This document shows, one piece after another, positions 33,233 through 42,592 of a DNA stretch of 64,000 nt (the first letter of the stretch is position 1; each line of letters opens with the position of its first letter). The stretch comes from Agapetus fuscipes (Eukaryota; Arthropoda; Insecta; Trichoptera; Glossosomatidae). The notes below the pieces were generated by a model. The model was not told the origin of the DNA. It did not search any database and saw only the letters and a program-made list of their open reading frames with translations. The position numbers and the translations under genes are program-made. The stretch is taken from positions 11,284,001-11,348,000 of the forward strand of contig OX637344.1 of assembly GCA_951799405.1 (NCBI GenBank), written 5' to 3'.

Positions 33233-34513
33233 CTACAGCCATGTCATAATGGTTCTTGCCAATTTTTACAATATTAAATTAACTTAACGATAATATAACA
33301 TCAAAAAATAAATAATCTTTGCTATGTGAAGAGGTTATTTTTGCATTACCGTAAGGAATATGAAGCATTGACAACAGAACAAATAATTTATACATTCAAA
33401 CATTGAATGGTGCGTGATGGTGAACTAACAATCCCTACTTAATTCCTTGTGCTATAAGACTTCGACATGAAATGTCCAAAGGCAAGTATTACACATGGAA
33501 ACAAAATGATGCGATAATATTATCACTTAGAAATAATATATTTTTAAACATAAGATACATCTGCGAGTTGGTGCTAAATCAAACAGAAACTAAAAATGAA
33601 TTAAGCAAAGAAATGCACAAGGTATTTTACAAAGCTAACAGACCAACGACAGCATGGCAACATCTCTGTTATAGCAAATGTGTTAATTCAAAAGAATCAC
33701 TTTTTTTTAAATAACCATTCCCCGGAATATATTGGTTCAAAAGCCTTGGTACTATTAACACATGGTTGGAATGAAAAGAATGGACTCGGAATATTCAAAA
33801 TATCCCTCTGGTATGTGTTGTCACCCGTAGTCAATTAAAAAATATAATGTTAAAAATGATAATAAGGGTTTACTTTTATTTTACAGCATTGAGTTGAAAC
33901 TCAGTGAGTCAAAGGAAACCCTAACAATATATTATTTTAATTAATCATAAGTAAGAAATAACTATGTTAAATTACTTGGCAAGCTGAATTTCTCACACAT
34001 CATAATGTATTCCGATAAATGTGAAATTGAAGTCGATAAATCGAATATTTGTTAAAATAAAATAATTTTTATTTAATCCAAGTTTCTTTTAAGACACTTA
34101 AAAAAATGCACTCTTTGAATTCTTTTGCAGATTTAACAAATTCAGTAGGTGTATTATATTACTTTGCATTAAAATGACATAAAGACACAAACATATAAGT
34201 ACCTAATTCTAACCTCCGAAAGATTGGACAGATTCAAAAGCTTTGTATGGATGAGAGACTAGAATGAGACTATGGATGAGAGATCTGGTGGTCAGATTTG
34301 GAACTAACCCAGCCAAATGACATTATTTGTTTTCCTGGTTTTTTAAATGTTCTGAGCCCATAACATTCAAGTCAAAGAGTGTTGCCGTGGACAAGCGAGA
34401 GCGGAGATGATGATGATAATGATGTGCAAATAATAATTAAATACAATTATTTTGCAATAACAGAGATGATGTAAGTATGCATTTTATCCTTACTAAGATT
34501 AAGAAGGCTTCTC
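33233..34513. other. unassigned intronic stretch
   Basis: Only the small open frame at 33472-33714 stands out. Confidence 0.4.
33472..33714 (+). CDS. unrecognised 80-codon open frame
   Basis: It opens with MSKGKYYTWKQNDAIILSL, has no stop until 33714, and ends near TTAWQHLCYSKCVNSKES. It is lysine- and asparagine-rich with no recognised domain, signal or splice context. It could be an old transposon fragment or a chance frame in AT-rich DNA. Confidence 0.2.
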   Translation: MSKGKYYTWKQNDAIILSLRNNIFLNIRYICELVLNQTETKNELSKEMHKVFYKANRPTTAWQHLCYSKCVNSKESLFFK

Positions 34514-34702
34514 TTATTTGATTTCTTTAATTTTAGCCCCGCCCTCGGGGTTGTCTCGCCATATGCAATAATTGAGCGGTGTCGCCAGACTAAGCCAGGC
34601 CACGTACGGGATGAACAGGTAGCCGGCGACGGGATTAATCTGATAAAACATTACTCCGCACGTGACGACAGCAATGTATGAAACTACTATGTCAATGAGA
34701 CT
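34514..34702 (-). CDS. TSPO: TSPO terminal exon, copy a (upstream)
   Basis: Following a ttttgcag acceptor, the phase-0 frame encodes SLIDIVVSYIAVVTCGVM, FYQINPVAGYLFIPYVAWL, SLATPLNYCIWRDNPEGG and AKIKEIK, then a stop. This covers the last two helices and the CRAC-like LNYCIWR motif of TSPO. It is the first terminal exon met after the middle exon at 35642-35548, about 850 bp away. The high conservation of the motif region in both copies suggests both were under selection after duplication. No disabling change is seen. Confidence 0.9.
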   Translation of the reverse strand, partial: SLIDIVVSYIAVVTCGVMFYQINPVAGYLFIPYVAWLSLATPLNYCIWRDNPEGGAKIKEIK

Positions 34703-35046
34703 CTGCAAAATTAAATATAACAACTTTTTACCTGACCAGTTAACAGTCAAAACAGGTGGCCAGTTTTGATTGAAAAAATTCAAGGGCAGCTTATTTGCCC
34801 CCTGTTCTGTACCTTGAGTATAAAACATTGCCTACATTTCACTTCGATTGTGTTAATCGAAAATGTATGTAATATACGCAGGCACTCCTAAAGAGTGATT
34901 TAGATTTAATGTATTTTTTTTTCAATTTACGCAATCGAGGTGAGTTTACGCAATGCATTATACTCGGTGCGATGAAGTGAAGCTTTTTCCATTGAAAAAT
35001 ACACACAGCAGGGGTGACTCAAGAAAGTAATTGTGAGCTTCTTTAA
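34703..35046. other. TSPO intron sequence
   Basis: The segment tttacgcaatcgaggtgagt at about 34925 resembles tttacgcaatccaggggaat at about 32091. This may be an old duplication remnant, although its position relative to the two exons is not collinear. Confidence 0.35.
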
Positions 35047-35293
35047 TCTATAATTTAATTTGCAAAGATGTATTGACATTTAAGGCTCATATTTAATGCA
35101 CACTCACAAACAAGCACATGTAAAATCGCGCCCACCCATGCTGCATGAGAAAGTACAAAATAAACAAAACCTCACATGAACATAAACTTTGCAACTCCGG
35201 CCGCCCTTCCCTGAAATCGAGATAGCATTGGCAAAAGTAAACCAAGTTTTTACAGCATGAGGGGTGAGACTCATACCAGACTATTAGTCAACG
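35047..35293 (-). repeat. Z repeat, minus
   Basis: A near full-length copy from tctataatttaatttgc to the diverged ccagactattagtcaacga. Confidence 0.8.
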
Positions 35294-35334
35294 ATTCAGG
35301 TTAACATATTTTCAGTCATACGATCTATGTGGTC

Positions 35335-35540
35335 CCTCCAGAACCGTCTCCTCTTTCTACTCCATCTGACGATGTCCTCAGTGTCGCACATGCTTCTAAT
35401 TTCTGAGTTCCTTAATTATTAAGGTATCTCAGTGTTTTTGGAGCAATGCTGGGGAATGCGTTAATCTCAGGTGTTCTGAGTAGGCTCTTGGTTCGTGAAA
35501 TGTCTGCTCTTGTATTAACTCTGTATAAAAAGATAAGTAT
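35335..35540 (-). pseudogene. LINE coding fragment (TEDI-RW type)
   Basis: The minus strand carries TRADISRTKSLLRTPEINA, KTLRYL and then CDTEDIVRWSRKRRRFWRDH in a broken frame, a segment of a LINE C-terminal region. It ends about 8 bp from the TSPO exon's donor side. Confidence 0.6.
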
Positions 35541-35547
35541 TTCTTAC

Positions 35548-35642
35548 CAGCGTCAATTTGTGAGCCCCGAAGAAAATAGGTGTCCACGCCCAGTTTAAAG
35601 CCAGCTGGGTACCATACACAATCAGTGGGATCCTCGCGTCAC
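35548..35642 (-). CDS. TSPO: TSPO middle exon
   Basis: Bounded by a ttctag acceptor and a gtaaga donor, it encodes [19 protein letters not shown] and [12 protein letters not shown]. The [13 protein letters not shown] stretch is the third-helix signature of TSPO. It starts in phase 2 (two bases complete a codon from the previous exon) and ends in phase 0, fitting both terminal exons. The upstream exon with the first two helices and the start codon was not found up to 64000; it may lie in the N gap at 40434-40633 or be absent. Confidence 0.9.
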
Positions 35643-36341
35643 CTAGAAATGATTACAAAAAATGTTTTCAAACATATGAAAAAATAAAAATGGAGAGAAA
35701 AATTGTCGATAAAACATTTTATTGAGTGTTGCTTCTCATAGTAAACGAACTCATTATGAACTATTACTCGTGACAAACTCCCTAACTACAGGATTTTCAC
35801 ACTTTTGTAGTGTTTTCTCTCATAGAAAATTGTAAAAAAGATGCATTTATCTGAGACACCCATGTTCGCTTAATACGTCACTTATTCAGTTTTACCTTTA
35901 AGGTATTGATATACTGGCATATATGTGATGGATTTAAACAAAAGAAGAACATATCTTGTAGATTATTGTATATTATGAACTTAGCAATTTATGAGTCAAT
36001 ATGCCTTTTCAATGCTTGATATATTTACTCAAAGGATAAAAAAAAATTCACAGGTATGTAGTACAATATTACTAACAAAACAAATAAACCATATTTTTGG
36101 CTTATCTGTGATATCTGTATGAGATTAAATAAATTGCACAGAATCTGTACTCGACTTTCTTGCAAAAATTAACCCACTGTATGACGTATGTAAAGCTAGA
36201 ATCATCTACCAGCTTATGCAGTTTCAATGAAAATATAATATATCGATAATAAATCAATTTTATTCCACCGCGGTGTGTACCTGCATACTCGTACAATATG
36301 GATAAAGCCATTAAAATTATTAAGTGAATAAAAAATATTTG
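35643..36341. other. unassigned intronic stretch
   Basis: No TSPO upstream exon or other gene is recognised. Confidence 0.45.
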
Positions 36342-36445
36342 GATGATTTATTTGGTGAGCGCCGTTTTGTGTGAATCACAACTCAAGAGCCCTCTGCAAG
36401 GTTGGTCTTCTCTGGAAAAAGCGCCAATTACACAAGAAAGATCCT
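36342..36445 (-). repeat. SINE1 tail fragment, minus
   Basis: It has gatgatttatttggtgagcg and ctcaagagccctctgcaagg and then stops in the body. Confidence 0.7.
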
Positions 36446-36450
36446 TGACT

Positions 36451-37406
36451 TATAGGTTGGTATGAAGCTGACCTCTGTACTGTACTGTACTGTATCCTGC
36501 CGCCGTTCCACTAGGGGTGACCGGTACCTCTGCAGATGCGCCTCCACTTTTTTCTGCCCTAACAAACCACTTTTATTTCCTCAATATTCATCACCTTTTT
36601 CATACACACTCTTCTCTTATTCTCACTCTGCAGAATCCATTCTTTCGCAATCTCACCTATTTGGTCTAACCATTCTTTCCTCAGCCTTCCCCTTCCGCGC
36701 TTTCCTCTGATATTTCCTTTGTACACTTTCTTCGTTAGTTGTTCATCATCCTTTCTTTCAAGATGTCTGAACCATCTCATCGTACTTTTTTGTACTTTCA
36801 TTCTCATATTCTCTTTTATACCACACTCGTTCATCACTCAAGCATTACCTACTCTATCACTCAGTGTCTTTCCAGCCATTGCTCTCAGGTAAGCCATTTC
36901 AACCGTACTTACATACTTTACTCAGCTCACATTCATTAAGCCTCACTTCCACCAACCAATATGCCATTGTGGACCGCCGATCTCATATTCTTCGTAAGTT
37001 TCCTATTTCTTGCAATTCTTCCAATCGTTTCCATTACACTTCTTCCTCTACTAGCGCGCTTTTCCAATTATTTCGTCAATTTCGCATTCGACTCAAACTT
37101 GCTTCCCAGATAATCAAATTCTTTCACGACCTCCACTCTTTTTTCATTCAGTCTTATCTCAATTTTCTCGCATTTCTCAGTCCTCCCAAAGTGTAAAAAA
37201 TAATTCACTTTGTCAATGTCACCCCTGTTTCAAGGAAGGTCGGCAAGAGTTGCAGGTTTTATGTTCATTTGAGATTTGGTTTTAATTTGTAAGTACAAAT
37301 TTAGCATTCGTAAGCGCGAACTTACACGTACCTGTTTGTGAGCATGCATTTCATATTAGTTTTGAATGTTTATATTTCATTGCAACTTATATTCTAGATT
37401 ATTATA
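36451..37406 (+). repeat. Z repeat, plus, split by a LINE2 insertion
   Basis: The left piece (36451-36475) ends at gaagctgacc and the right piece (about 37197-37406) resumes at ttcactttgtcaatg. The element between them is the minus-strand LINE2 below. Confidence 0.7.
36476..37190 (-). pseudogene. LINE2 C-terminal part and 3' end, minus
   Basis: A 92-codon open frame (36837-36559) reads MKVQKSTMRWFRHLERKDDE, QLTKKVYKGNIRGKRGRGRL and KEWLDQIGEIAKEW. The 3' end accggtcacccctagtggaa is followed by a (cagta)n tail. Upstream minus-strand sequence to 37190 continues the decayed coding region. The element is 5'-truncated. Confidence 0.8.
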
Positions 37407-38689
37407 GATGGTCATTAAACCCTTCTGTATGCAAACTAGGACTTTGTATGGTGGGTACACTTTTTAGTTATATTTTGAAAAATTAACGACTGATTATTAT
37501 TGGTATTTATAAAATTTTAAGAATCGCAGCCTTTTATCTATTTTTAACCCTTTGACTACCAAGAAAATTGCTAATACATTTTGTATGGAAAATTTTCACT
37601 TTGTATCGCGGCTATACTTTTGATTCACTTTTTGGAAAAAATAATGATGGCAATATATAGGTTATTATTATTGTTTTACATTTGTGCTACATTATTTTTT
37701 TATTAACCCTCTAACTGCCGAGAATTTTTCCATTATTTTTTTCTTTTATATGGCAACTCCCTAAACCGAGATTATGATGAAGAAATGATTATAATTATTA
37801 GATAGCACTATTATAAAAATGGATTCACAAAAAATTTCAGAAAAATCGTCGGAGCCGTTTTTGAGAAAATCGCATTTTAAATTTTCAGCTCTTCGGAAGC
37901 CATCTTGAATTCTCAAAAAAGTAAAAAAAAAATGATTACGAATTAAAGTAATAAACTTGTTCTTTCTATCAAATCTAAAACAAATTTAAATATCTTGCGT
38001 TTTAATAGGTTTTTGTAATATTTTCGATTTAAAATTTCAGGTCGTGTAAACGGTGCTTTATATTTATTTTTTCAAAAATTTTTTTTTGTTAATTTGTGCA
38101 AATTTATGTTGTCCATAATATTGTACAACATTATATTTTTGTTGACCCCTTAACTTTCGAGAAAATCACAATCGTTTGTTTTTTTCATATGGCAGCCCAT
38201 AGACACAGATTAGTAAGAGTGTTGTCATAACTAATTTATTAAGTTAAAAAATAATTAGTGGCAACTCTGAAAATTTAAGAAAAATTCTTGGAGTCGTTTA
38301 TGAGAAAAGTGCAATTTTATGTTTTTTTTGTATGGCAGCCATCTTGAATTTTCAAGTTGGTGTAATGCCATGTTATTCATACTTAATACATGTCCAAAAA
38401 AGTTGATGTAGCCAAAATTTGGTATCTCTAGGTCTTATACTTTGGAAAGTGACACACACACATACATACATACATACATACATACATACATACATACATA
38501 CAGACGGACGTTTTTGAAAGATAGTGTTTTTTGGCATGTCCTGCACCAGGACAACTCATTTCCGTGAAAACCTCGAAATTTTTTTTTCACACCAAATCAT
38601 AACTTTCTTTATAGCCTTCGGCTATAGCAAGAAAGTAAAAAATATATATCCTTGGTTAGATACAAGAATCATGGTTCTATAAGTAGGTA
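37407..38689. repeat. long unassigned repeat-like block
   Basis: It contains internally similar segments: ccctttgactaccaagaaaa, accctctaactgccgagaat and accccttaactttcgagaaa each precede a comparable stretch. It ends in ggcatgtcctgcaccaggac and the ctatagcaagaaagtaaaaa motif. No protein is evident. It looks like a non-autonomous element of unknown class. Confidence 0.5.
38452..38505. repeat. (CATA)n microsatellite
   Basis: About ten perfect cata repeats follow a short (CA)n run. Confidence 0.95.
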
Positions 38690-38903
38690 CAGTGGAGCCG
38701 CTGAGAGAATGAATTTCTGACAGGTCCTAATAATATGAAGGCTGTAACTTTGAAGAATTTACAATAATTTTAAAGGGAATAAAAACTGTCGTTCTAACGC
38801 ATAATTATCTTTAAAAATAAATCATCATGTCAAATGGAAATATTTGTTATAATTTTGGATCAAATGGAAAGTTAAATAAATTAGAAAACAACATATTTTT
38901 TTA

Positions 38904-39196
38904 TATTTTGTAATGTTTGTGTATTAACACTGTGAAAATTCATATTGTTTAATTTATAATTTTTGAAGGAATTCAAAGAAAACACTGTTTATTTTCACTA
39001 AAATTTATTTAGAAAGATTAAAATCTTTACAACAAATTACAAACGCGTTTTCGACCTTTACTGTAATCATACCTGATGATGACCTACTAGGTCGAAAACG
39101 CGTTTGTAATTTGTTGTAAAGATTTTAATCTTTCTAAATAAATTTTAGTGAAAATAAACAGTGTTTTCTTTGAATTCCTTCAAAAATTATAAATTA
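38904..39196. mobile_element. PLE lineage C fold-back fragment
   Basis: The left arm on the minus strand contains a PLE start (atgaattttcacagtgtta, MNFHSVNT) preceded by a leader. The right arm on the plus strand repeats the same leader in inverted orientation, and the hammerhead sits in the loop. A 14-bp repeat (aacatattttttta) flanks it at about 38890-38903 and 39197-39210, consistent with a target duplication. Confidence 0.8.
39070..39108 (+). ncRNA. hammerhead-type ribozyme motif, lineage C
   Basis: Core CTGATGA, extra T, stem II GACC/GGTC with a TACTA loop, GAA, palindromic AACGCGTT, T, and a 3-bp stem I (TAC/GTA). Confidence 0.7.
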
Positions 39197-39245
39197 AACA
39201 TATTTTTTTAACTGTCAGAAATTCATTCTCTCAGCGGCTCCACTG

Positions 39246-39649
39246 TAAGTACATGATTCATAAAAATAACCAGTTATGTAAAATATTATGTGAATTTTTC
39301 GTCAAAATCTTTTGCGCAAATAATGACAAAGCTATAACTGGACACGACAGAATGAGGATGGCAAATTATCATACAGGTTGTGTAACAAAGTACACGGCAA
39401 CTTGATTATTTCTAGATTTATCCTCAGTGGTGTATAATTAAAACATTTAATGTAATTACTTTGGTATTAAAATCTTTTTAGTGTGTAAATAATAACCTTC
39501 ACAAAGTCATTAGATACTAAAAAGGATATCACTTTTTATTTTAGAAATAAAAAAAATGTTCTGTTACTTAAGCAGATACAAAATTGATGGACTTTGAAAT
39601 TTTTCAGAATGGATCTTCCAAAATTATGTTTTTCTCACTTGAAAAATTG
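39246..39649. other. unassigned intronic stretch
   Basis: No gene or repeat is recognised. Confidence 0.4.
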
Positions 39650-39866
39650 CTGCCTTAGTTCTTGTTTGCCGTATGGACCGTTAAGCTTATTTTACATAAG
39701 CAATGTTTGCATGTGTACTGGACCTATGTGTCTTATGAAAACAGGAAATTGATTAAAACAACTCTGACATTAGAGTTTTACGTTTTTTCTTAGCTCAGAT
39801 TGTGTAGAATTTGATTCTTAAGACAACTGCATGAAAAAGTCATATTTGACAAAATTGGTCTATACC
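39650..39866. mobile_element. MITE M (CTTAGTGCTTGTTTG family), right end cut
   Basis: It starts with ccttagttcttgtttgccgt and contains the family middle (tcagattgtgtagaattt). It breaks off at ggtctatac, where the hAT end begins. Confidence 0.7.
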
Positions 39867-39960
39867 AGTGATTCCCAAACTATGGTACGCGTACCACCAG
39901 TGGTACGCGACGCTTCTTAAAGTGGTACGCAAGCAGCCATAGCCATAGGACATACATAGT
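39867..39960 (+). mobile_element. hAT terminal inverted repeat
   Basis: cagtgattcccaaactatgg followed by tacgcgtaccaccagtggta is the typical end of hAT elements. Confidence 0.75.
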
Positions 39961-40004
39961 AAATAATTAGAAAAAATAATATTTTAAAGAAGATTATTCA
40001 GAGT

Positions 40005-40390
40005 TCAATTAGATAAGGAACCCATTTGTTTCGGATCTAGCTAATGTTCGTGAAAATTTAAGTCTTAGCGAAAAGGAATCTCTGATATTATCTTGCGATG
40101 GAGGTTTGCAAGCGGAATTCAACTTACTGGAGTTGTGTGAATTTTGGTTCAAAATTAAAAATGAATATCCATCGTTGTCCAGAAAAGCATAATTGTTTCT
40201 GATTCCATTTACAACCACGTATTTCTGTGAGAGCGGATTTTCTGCTACATATTATGTTGATGATAAAAAACAAATACCGTACTAATTTGCGCTTAAAATT
40301 AAGTAGTTACAACGAAGCCGAATATTTTCTCTCTTGTCTCGAACATGCAGCACCATTTTTTGCACTAAGAGTATTGAATTTTTTTCTAAA
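40005..40390 (+). pseudogene. hAT transposase C-terminal relic
   Basis: The frames give NPFVSDLANVRENLSLSEKE, SLILSCDGGLQAEF, EFWFKIKNEYPSLSRKA, then TTYFCESGFSATYYVD and KNKYRTNLRLKL. This is the C-terminal dimerisation region (TTYLCE-GFS...KYRNRL) of a ZBED5/FAM200-like hAT transposase. One in-frame TAA and one frameshift break it. It lies directly after the hAT terminal repeat, so most of the transposase is missing. Confidence 0.8.
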
Positions 40391-40433
40391 ATTAATATAT
40401 AAACATAATTTTGTCATAAACAGTTGTTGCAGT

Positions 40434-40633
40434 NNNNNNNNNNNNNNNNNNNNNNNNNNNNNNNNNNNNNNNNNNNNNNNNNNNNNNNNNNNNNNNNNNN
40501 NNNNNNNNNNNNNNNNNNNNNNNNNNNNNNNNNNNNNNNNNNNNNNNNNNNNNNNNNNNNNNNNNNNNNNNNNNNNNNNNNNNNNNNNNNNNNNNNNNNN
40601 NNNNNNNNNNNNNNNNNNNNNNNNNNNNNNNNN
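40434..40633. other. assembly gap, 200 N
   Basis: Exactly 200 N, probably a placeholder. It falls between the hAT relic and PLE A3, and could hide the rest of both and the missing TSPO upstream exons. Confidence 0.95.
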
Positions 40634-41570
40634 TCTCCTTTCCCACATTAATACTCTACACAACAAGATTAAATTCACACTTGAGAAAAACACCGATAAT
40701 AACTTAAACTTCCTAGACATCTCTATTAAAATAAAAAATAATAAACTAAATTTCAACATCTATCGTAAACCAACACACACTGACACTGTAATCCCGTTTC
40801 ACTCCTCCCACCCCACCGCACATAAATTAGCTAGTTTCCACTCAATGATCAACAGACTTCTCACAATCCCACTCAATAATAATGATTACAATCAGGAACT
40901 GTCAACCATCAAACTAATAGCCAGCAACAATGGATATGAACACAAACTAATAGACAAATTACTTAATAATAAAAAACATAAAATACTTACCAAAAGATAT
41001 CTGTACTCTGGACTCGATAATAATATCACAGAAAATAAATACTGGAAAAAAATTGTATACACAGGCCCATTATCCACCAAAATTTCAAAAATACTCCCCA
41101 CCAATATTAAGCCCGCGTTTTATACAAATACGAACTTAAAAACTATCCTCTTTAACTCAAAAGATAAAATAGACTACATGATGAAAAGTGGAGTTTACGA
41201 GATCTCTTGTGGAGATTGCGATCTGAAATATATAGGTCAAACTGCAAGAAACCTTAAAACTAGAATTCAAGAACACCGCCGTTGCCTAACAAGCAACGGT
41301 CATTCTGAATTCGCCAACCATATAATAGAGTCTAACCATTCCTTTCATACCCACAAACTAAAACTCCTTCACTCCATTCCCTACAAAGGTAAAATCATGA
41401 ATAATTTTGAAAACCTAGAAATCCAAAAAAATATTAATTCAGTAAGTAATCTCTTAAATAGTATTATATTTCCTAACACTTCTCCCCTACTTTCTATGTT
41501 TCCTACTACACCCCGCCCACATAACACTCCCCCCCCCTCCCCCTCAGTAATTCAAATCCTCACGTCATAA
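40634..41570 (+). pseudogene. PLE A3 reverse transcriptase end and GIY-YIG domain
   Basis: It enters at LLSHINTLHNK, downstream of YVDD, and continues through YRKPTHTD, GVYEISC and KYIGQTARNLKTR to SVIQILTS stop. It shares this C-terminus with A1, including the C-run length. The catalytic part would lie in the gap. Confidence 0.9.
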
Positions 41571-41600
41571 TGTATTGTATTTGTATGTTAGTTTATATTT

Positions 41601-41645
41601 ACACCTGAAGATGGGAGGTATTGCTTCTCCCGAAACCGGTAGTGT
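41601..41645 (+). ncRNA. hammerhead-type ribozyme motif, PLE A3
   Basis: It has the same pairings as in A1 and A2. Confidence 0.85.
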
Positions 41646-41852
41646 TTAAAAAAAAATAATAAAAGCTCATGTGAATTGTAACAAAGAAGTTTTTTATTTT
41701 AATCTATTAAAATGAACTTTCACGAAGTAACTGCCAAAAACCTAGATAATTTATTATTTTATTTTATTTTAAAAGCTTGAGGGAGTGCGTGTATTGGCTT
41801 TTTGTGAAGACTCGTTTCAAAAATAATGCAAAAATAGAAGTAAAGTTTTTCT

Positions 41853-41985
41853 TCACGAGTTGGTTTATTACGAGTATCTCGAGCACTTTCGGAGTGTTAT
41901 TACACAAATATTGTTGTTTTCTTGATAATGGTGTAATACCACTCCGAAAACGCTCGAGATAATAAACCGACTCGTGAAAAAAGAC
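41853..41985. mobile_element. fold-back element
   Basis: The arms cacgagttggtttattacga, gagtatctcgagcactttcg and agtgttattacac are mirrored by gtgtaataccactccgaaaa, cgctcgagataataaaccg and actcgtg. The loop is about 25 bp and there is no coding. Confidence 0.75.
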
Positions 41986-41994
41986 TACCAAAAG

Positions 41995-42045
41995 TTGGTT
42001 CACTTTTGCCATGCCATCCTGGTTTCAGGGAAAGACGGGAAAAAA
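41995..42045 (+). repeat. Z repeat fragment, plus
   Basis: ggttcacttttgccatgcca and ggtttcagggaaagacggga match the middle of Z only. Confidence 0.6.
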
Positions 42046-42049
42046 TAAA

Positions 42050-42505
42050 AAGAGGGCTTGTATGAAAAAGGTTATGACTCTGGATGAAATGAAAGAAGTA
42101 TGCATGGACAGAAAGAAGTGGCGGCTAATCTGCAATGTTGATTTGTTATGTTGATTTATTAATTTAATTCATTTTTCGCATTGGAAATTATTGTTTTTTT
42201 TTGTATAGATTTCTTTTTTAGGTTATGTTCTTTTTGTATACTTAAATGTTATTTGTTATTTGTATTCCTTGACTTATAGGTTGGTATGAAGCTGACCACC
42301 CAAACTGTAAAAAATGGTTCACTTTGCCATATCACCTCTGTGTCAGGGAAGGTCGGAAAAAGTTGTAGGGCTTATGTTCATTTGAGGTTTAGATTTTATT
42401 TATAAGCACACATTCAGCATTTGTAAGCGCGAACTACACGTGTTTGTGGGCATACATTTGAAAGCTTTAAATGAATATATCCTTGCAACTTAGATTATAG
42501 ATTAT
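42050..42505 (+). mobile_element. Z-type LINE end: coding terminus plus 3' UTR
   Basis: The start encodes RACMKKVMTLDEMKEVCMDR followed by KKWRLICNVD, as at 58700-58790, then about 110 bp of AT-rich sequence and the full Z repeat (ccttgacttataggttggta to cttagattatagattataga). It is an independent second case linking Z to this LINE. Confidence 0.85.
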
Positions 42506-42592
42506 AGACGGCAGGAGTGGATAAGTGTATGTTCATGCGAGCTTTGATTCATTTTGAATGCCAACATGCAGCATGTGCAAGCTCGAACTTAC

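Larger units (their letters stand above)
38690..39245. mobile_element. TA-flanked DNA element with 34-bp perfect inverted ends
   Basis: The ends cagtggagccgctgagagaa... and their exact complement at 39212-39245 are perfect over 34 bp and both are flanked by TA, as in Tc1/mariner-pogo elements. No transposase is present. The interior is interrupted by the PLE fragment at about 38904-39196. Confidence 0.88.
40634..41752 (+). mobile_element. Penelope-like element A3, plus, 5' part in gap
   Basis: The coding end (to 41570), 3' region, hammerhead, terminal repeat and start of a following unit (atgaactttcacgaagtaac to about 41752) are in the same order as in A2. Confidence 0.9.

Noticed and set aside
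36559..36837. host gene encoding the 92-residue protein
   Set aside because: The sequence is the C-terminus of a LINE with its characteristic GRGR and WLDQI motifs and 3' tail, and occurs in other copies in this window.
40307..40759. open frames running through the N gap
   Set aside because: The frames exist only because N is not read as a stop; they fuse unrelated sequence.
41853..41985. transcription terminator hairpin
   Set aside because: The window is eukaryotic and the arms are far too long; a fold-back element fits better.
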